Part shown: positions 4,776 to 7,449 of the stretch, piece by piece
Numbering within the stretch: position 1 is the first letter of the stretch
Layout of the letters: the number at the start of each line of letters is the position of its first letter
From: Mycobacteriaceae bacterium
GTDB lineage: Bacteria; Actinomycetota; Actinomycetes; Mycobacteriales; Mycobacteriaceae
Direction of reading: 5' to 3'
Assembly: GCA_019242135.1 (NCBI GenBank)
Contig: JAFAWC010000398.1
Location: 1 to 7,449 of the forward strand
Length of the DNA: 7,449 nucleotides
Translations under genes and position numbers: made by a program
The notes under the pieces: generated by a model
The model's input: the letters and a program-made list of their open reading frames with translations, nothing else
Database searches by the model: none
What the model was told of the DNA's origin: nothing

Positions 4776-6719
4776 TCAATGTAGACGATGCATGGCGTGC
4801 CACTCGGCCTGCATCGTCAAGAGAGCAAGCACGGGTAACTCCGCGGTGCCCGGGTCGAGTTCGCGGTAGCGCTGGTAAATATTGACCACCACACGCTCGG
4901 CGTCCAACCAGTCGGCATACTCATCGAGGTCAACGGTGTCGGCGGCTTCGGCGAAAGAAAGACCTTGACGATAAGCATTTTCCGCGTGGGCGGCGATGTG
5001 CAGCAGGTATCCGCGGACGGCGCGGATACCGTCGGCGTCGGTCACTGGCCCGTGGCCGGGAACCACGGTCGGCGCGTCCAGGGCGATCATCTTGTCGCAC
5101 GCGGCAACCCAGTTCGCGATCGGTCCGGCCCACACGATGGGAGTGCACCCGATGAACAGAAGGTCGCCGGCGAACAGGACACCGGCGTCGGGTACATGCA
5201 CGACCGTGTCCGCAGCGGTGTGGGCCGGCCCGAGATCGTGGAGGTCCACCTGCCTGCCGCCGACATCGATGGTGAGGCGGCCCTCGAACGTCTGGTCGGC
5301 ATTGCGGACGGTGATGCCACTGAAATCGAAGGGCCCGAACCGATCACGGACATAGGGGGTGGCGACGGGACCCAGATCGGCCACCTGAGTCATCGTCAGC
5401 AGCTCGGACGCCATCGCGTGCGCAACTTCGGAAGCCGTCCCGCGGGCCGCGATGATGCGCACCGACCCGGCCAGCAGCTGATTGCCGTGCATGTGGTCGC
5501 CGTTGGAGTGCGTGATCACCGCATCCGTGATCGGCGCATCGTCGGTGACCGAGCGCATCGCTTCCAGCATCTCGCGGGTGAGCGGCAGATCGAACAGCGT
5601 ATCGACGAGCAGTGAGGCGCCGTCGCCGACGACCAGACCCGCGTTGCTCCAACCGTATCCGCCGTCGGGCAGCGTCCAGGCCCATACGCCGGCGCCGACC
5701 TTGTGCAGGCCACGCTGGTACGGAATCGGCGCCGGCGCGGGATTGGCGCGCGCGGGCTGGGGTCGGGCGTCCGGATTCGGCCGCGGAGCCAGCGGATGCG
5801 GACGGGGCGTGGCCCTGACGATCTGGCGGGTCTCGCCCAGCCCCTCGACGCGCAGGGTCACCGTGTCGCCGTCACGCAACCAGCCGGTGAAGTCGGCAGG
5901 CGCGTTGAGGTCGAGATGCTCGACGAGCGTGCACGTGGGAACGGTGCCGGAGCCGATCACGTCGCCCGAGTTGAGCGTCACCCCGCGGGACGCGTACGAG
6001 ATGATCTCGGCGAAGCTCCAATCCATGTCTGCGGTTGTGCCACTGCCGATTTCAGCATCGTTGACCAGCGCCGACACCGTGAGGGCCAGCCGGCCATCGC
6101 GCCGGTAGGGGGCAAGCTCGTCGGGTGTGACCAGATACGGTCCGAGGGTGACGCCGCTGTCTTTGCCCTTGGCTTGGCCGATGCCCAGCTGACCTTCGAT
6201 GTTCTGCAGATCGCGCGCAGACCAGTCGTTGAAGATCGTGTAGCCGATGATCGCAGCCTCGGCTTGTGCCACGGAGAGGTCCTTGCCTGCGGGCCCGATG
6301 ACGGCTGCAATTTCCAGCTCGAAGTCCTGCCACGCACTTCCCGGCGCCATCGGGACATCCTCGTAGGGGCCCAAAACGGTTGACGGACAGGCGAAATAGA
6401 ACGCCGGAATGCGGTACCAGGTGTCTTTGAGGACCCGTCCGGCACCGAACGCCTGCTGACAGTTGCGCATGTGCTCCAAAAAGCCCAGGCTGTCGCGGAT
6501 GGCCGGCGGCCGCGGGATCGGGGCGCGCAGTATGACGTCGTCGAGGGCCACCACCTCCGAGGGCCGGTGCAGCGCGTCGTCTCCGGCGACCCGCAGTTCT
6601 TCGGCGCCTTGTGCGACAAGGTCGATCAGGGCCGTTTCCCGTCCCAGTGCATGAATCAACCCATTCGAGACGACGCCTACCCGATCCAAATCATCGCTTT
6701 GATAGGTCACCCATTTCAT
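4776..6719 (-). CDS. Fused FAH-family hydrolase / metallo-beta-lactamase-fold protein
   Basis: A single 647-residue frame joins two enzyme domains. Residues 1-302 form a fumarylacetoacetate hydrolase (FAH) fold: MKWVTYQSDD start, then I-R-D-S-L-G-F-L-E-H-M-R-N at 74-86. The acidic metal ligands are D-F-E-L-E-I at 132-137 (E134, E136) and D165 in F-N-D-W-S-A-R-D, followed by the K-G-K-D-x-G-V-x-L-G-P-Y segment and the G-D-V-I-G-S-G-T-V turn. Residues about 303-334 are a Pro/Ala/Arg-rich linker. Residues 335-647 form a metallo-beta-lactamase (MBL) fold: T-H-S-N-G-D-H at 403-409, G-P-A-H-T-A (H500), A-G-D-L-L-F (D519), P-G-H-G-P (H556). In the first motif Asn406 replaces the usual middle His (HxNxDH). 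I chose ATG 6719 rather than the in-frame ATG at 6773: it gives the family-typical MKWVTY start and an ATGA overlap with the lldP stop. FAH proteins usually cleave C-C bonds of diketo acids or decarboxylate/isomerise; MBL proteins hydrolyse esters or thioesters. The substrate is unknown. Confidence 0.93.
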   Translation of the reverse strand: MKWVTYQSDDLDRVGVVSNGLIHALGRETALIDLVAQGAEELRVAGDDALHRPSEVVALDDVILRAPIPRPPAIRDSLGFLEHMRNCQQAFGAGRVLKDTWYRIPAFYFACPSTVLGPYEDVPMAPGSAWQDFELEIAAVIGPAGKDLSVAQAEAAIIGYTIFNDWSARDLQNIEGQLGIGQAKGKDSGVTLGPYLVTPDELAPYRRDGRLALTVSALVNDAEIGSGTTADMDWSFAEIISYASRGVTLNSGDVIGSGTVPTCTLVEHLDLNAPADFTGWLRDGDTVTLRVEGLGETRQIVRATPRPHPLAPRPNPDARPQPARANPAPAPIPYQRGLHKVGAGVWAWTLPDGGYGWSNAGLVVGDGASLLVDTLFDLPLTREMLEAMRSVTDDAPITDAVITHSNGDHMHGNQLLAGSVRIIAARGTASEVAHAMASELLTMTQVADLGPVATPYVRDRFGPFDFSGITVRNADQTFEGRLTIDVGGRQVDLHDLGPAHTAADTVVHVPDAGVLFAGDLLFIGCTPIVWAGPIANWVAACDKMIALDAPTVVPGHGPVTDADGIRAVRGYLLHIAAHAENAYRQGLSFAEAADTVDLDEYADWLDAERVVVNIYQRYRELDPGTAELPVLALLTMQAEWHAMHRLH

Positions 6720-7449
6720 TTGGCAGGCACCATCCACGACAACCCGTCGGATTGCAATGCCGACAACGCGCACAGCACAACGAGAAACACCAGGCTCCAG
6801 ACGATGACGCGGCGGAAGATGTCGCCCTCCCGGCCGTTCATGTGCACAGCAGCCGCGGCGATCGCGAGGTTCTGCGGCGAGATCATCTTGCCGAGCACGC
6901 CGCCCGAGCTGTTCGACGCCGCCATCAGAATCGGCGACAGGTGCGCCTTATCCGCGGCGGTGACCTGCAACGCGCCGAACAGCGAATTGGACGAGGTGTC
7001 CGAGCCGGTCACCGCGACGCCGAGCCAGCCGAGGATCGGCGACAGCAGCGCGAACAGCCCGCCGGCACCGGCCATCCAGGTTCCGAGGGTGATCGTCTGA
7101 GCGGACGCGTTCATCACGAAAGCCAGTGCCAGAACAGCCATTACGGTGACGATCGCCCAGCGCAGCTGGTGCAGGGTCGTGGCGTACGCCTTCATCGCGC
7201 GGGGCACCGCCAACGGCAAGACAATCATCGTGAGAAGACCGGCCACCAGCATCTGCGTGCCGGGACTGGTGAGCAGGTTGAGCGTGAACTCCATCAGCGA
7301 CACCGGCTTGCCTTTGGGGCTGAGAATGTGAAGGCCGGGCCACTGGAATTTGATCGTGGCCTTGTCGAGCAACTGTTTCACGGCGGGGATCTGACAGACG
7401 ACGAAGACCGCGATGATGATGAGGTACGGGGCGTAAGCCCGCGCTACGT
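6716..7449 (-). CDS. lldP: L-lactate/glycolate permease, C-terminal part (5' end beyond the window)
   Basis: The minus-strand frame is open from the right edge (first full codon 7447-7445) to TGA at 6718-6716, giving 243 residues, roughly the last 45% of a LldP/GlcA-type permease (E. coli LldP is about 551 aa). Diagnostic segments are R-A-Y-A-P-Y-L at 3-9, the G-W-L-G-V-A-V-T-G-S-D-T-S-S-N-S-L-F-G motif at 140-158, and A-A-S-N-S-S-G-G-V-L-G-K-M-I-S-P-Q at 176-192, followed by a final hydrophobic helix at 213-230. It is a membrane symporter for lactate or related 2-hydroxy acids, probably with H+. The GTG at 7381 is an internal Val codon, not the start. The stop overlaps the next gene's ATG as ATGA, indicating translational coupling within an operon. 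The true start and promoter are outside the window. Confidence 0.95.
   Translation of the reverse strand, partial: VARAYAPYLIIIAVFVVCQIPAVKQLLDKATIKFQWPGLHILSPKGKPVSLMEFTLNLLTSPGTQMLVAGLLTMIVLPLAVPRAMKAYATTLHQLRWAIVTVMAVLALAFVMNASAQTITLGTWMAGAGGLFALLSPILGWLGVAVTGSDTSSNSLFGALQVTAADKAHLSPILMAASNSSGGVLGKMISPQNLAIAAAAVHMNGREGDIFRRVIVWSLVFLVVLCALSALQSDGLSWMVPAK

Noticed and set aside
3248..4885. 545-codon open frame on the plus strand opposite kup
   Set aside because: It is antisense to a definite kup gene. It is rich in Arg/His/Asp/Gln with no fold-like hydrophobic pattern, as expected from the complement of a high-GC3 gene.
6720..6773. Upstream ATG extension (18 residues) of the FAH-MBL protein
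   Set aside because: It would overlap lldP by 58 bases and adds an Arg/Val-rich stretch unlike FAH family starts. MKWVTY with the ATGA overlap is the better start.
1..7449. CRISPR arrays, tRNA genes, tandem repeats
   Set aside because: No regularly spaced repeats, cloverleaf-like sequence or tandem array was seen on reading both strands.

Overview
The window looks like chromosomal DNA from a high-GC actinobacterium, most likely a Mycobacterium/Mycolicibacterium relative. The basis is strong G/C preference at third codon positions in the intact genes, GTG as well as ATG starts, an F420-dependent luciferase-like (LLM) oxidoreductase, and protein sequences of mycobacterial character. No tRNA, rRNA, CRISPR array, transposase or IS end was seen.

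Layout. (1) Positions 1-1056 are a degraded zone with no clearly intact gene. On the minus strand it holds a C-terminal piece of a sigma-70/SnoaL-type factor (1-~98), an N-terminal piece of an ECF sigma factor (623-736) and a doubly truncated short-chain dehydrogenase (736-~959), whose stop overlaps the sigma start as TGATG. On the plus strand it holds a three-helix membrane protein gene broken by one in-frame TAG (147-560), lying between the two sigma pieces, and a short C-terminal-like coding scrap (960-1034). (2) Positions 1057-1944 (minus) encode an intact F420-dependent LLM oxidoreductase. (3) Positions 1998-2822 (plus) encode a divergent Ala-rich coiled-coil protein of unknown function. 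(4) Positions 2819-7449 (minus) are a tightly packed probable operon, in transcription order lldP (lactate permease, cut by the window edge), a fused FAH-family hydrolase/metallo-beta-lactamase-fold protein, and kup (potassium uptake).

How the parts may work together. lldP and the fusion gene overlap by ATGA, and kup starts 22 nt after the fusion stop behind its own Shine-Dalgarno. The three are therefore probably co-transcribed: organic-acid uptake, a bifunctional hydrolase acting on an unidentified ester or diketo-acid substrate, and K+ import. The substrate link is inference. The convergent kup and coiled-coil genes share a TTAA that supplies both stop codons, so there is no room for a terminator between them.

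The most noteworthy points are the fusion protein, with its Pro/Ala-rich linker and an HxNxDH variant of the metal-binding motif, and the graveyard, where an SDR-sigma gene pair has been cut up without accumulating stops in the remaining pieces. I see no convincing evidence of a wholly new defence or mobile system here.
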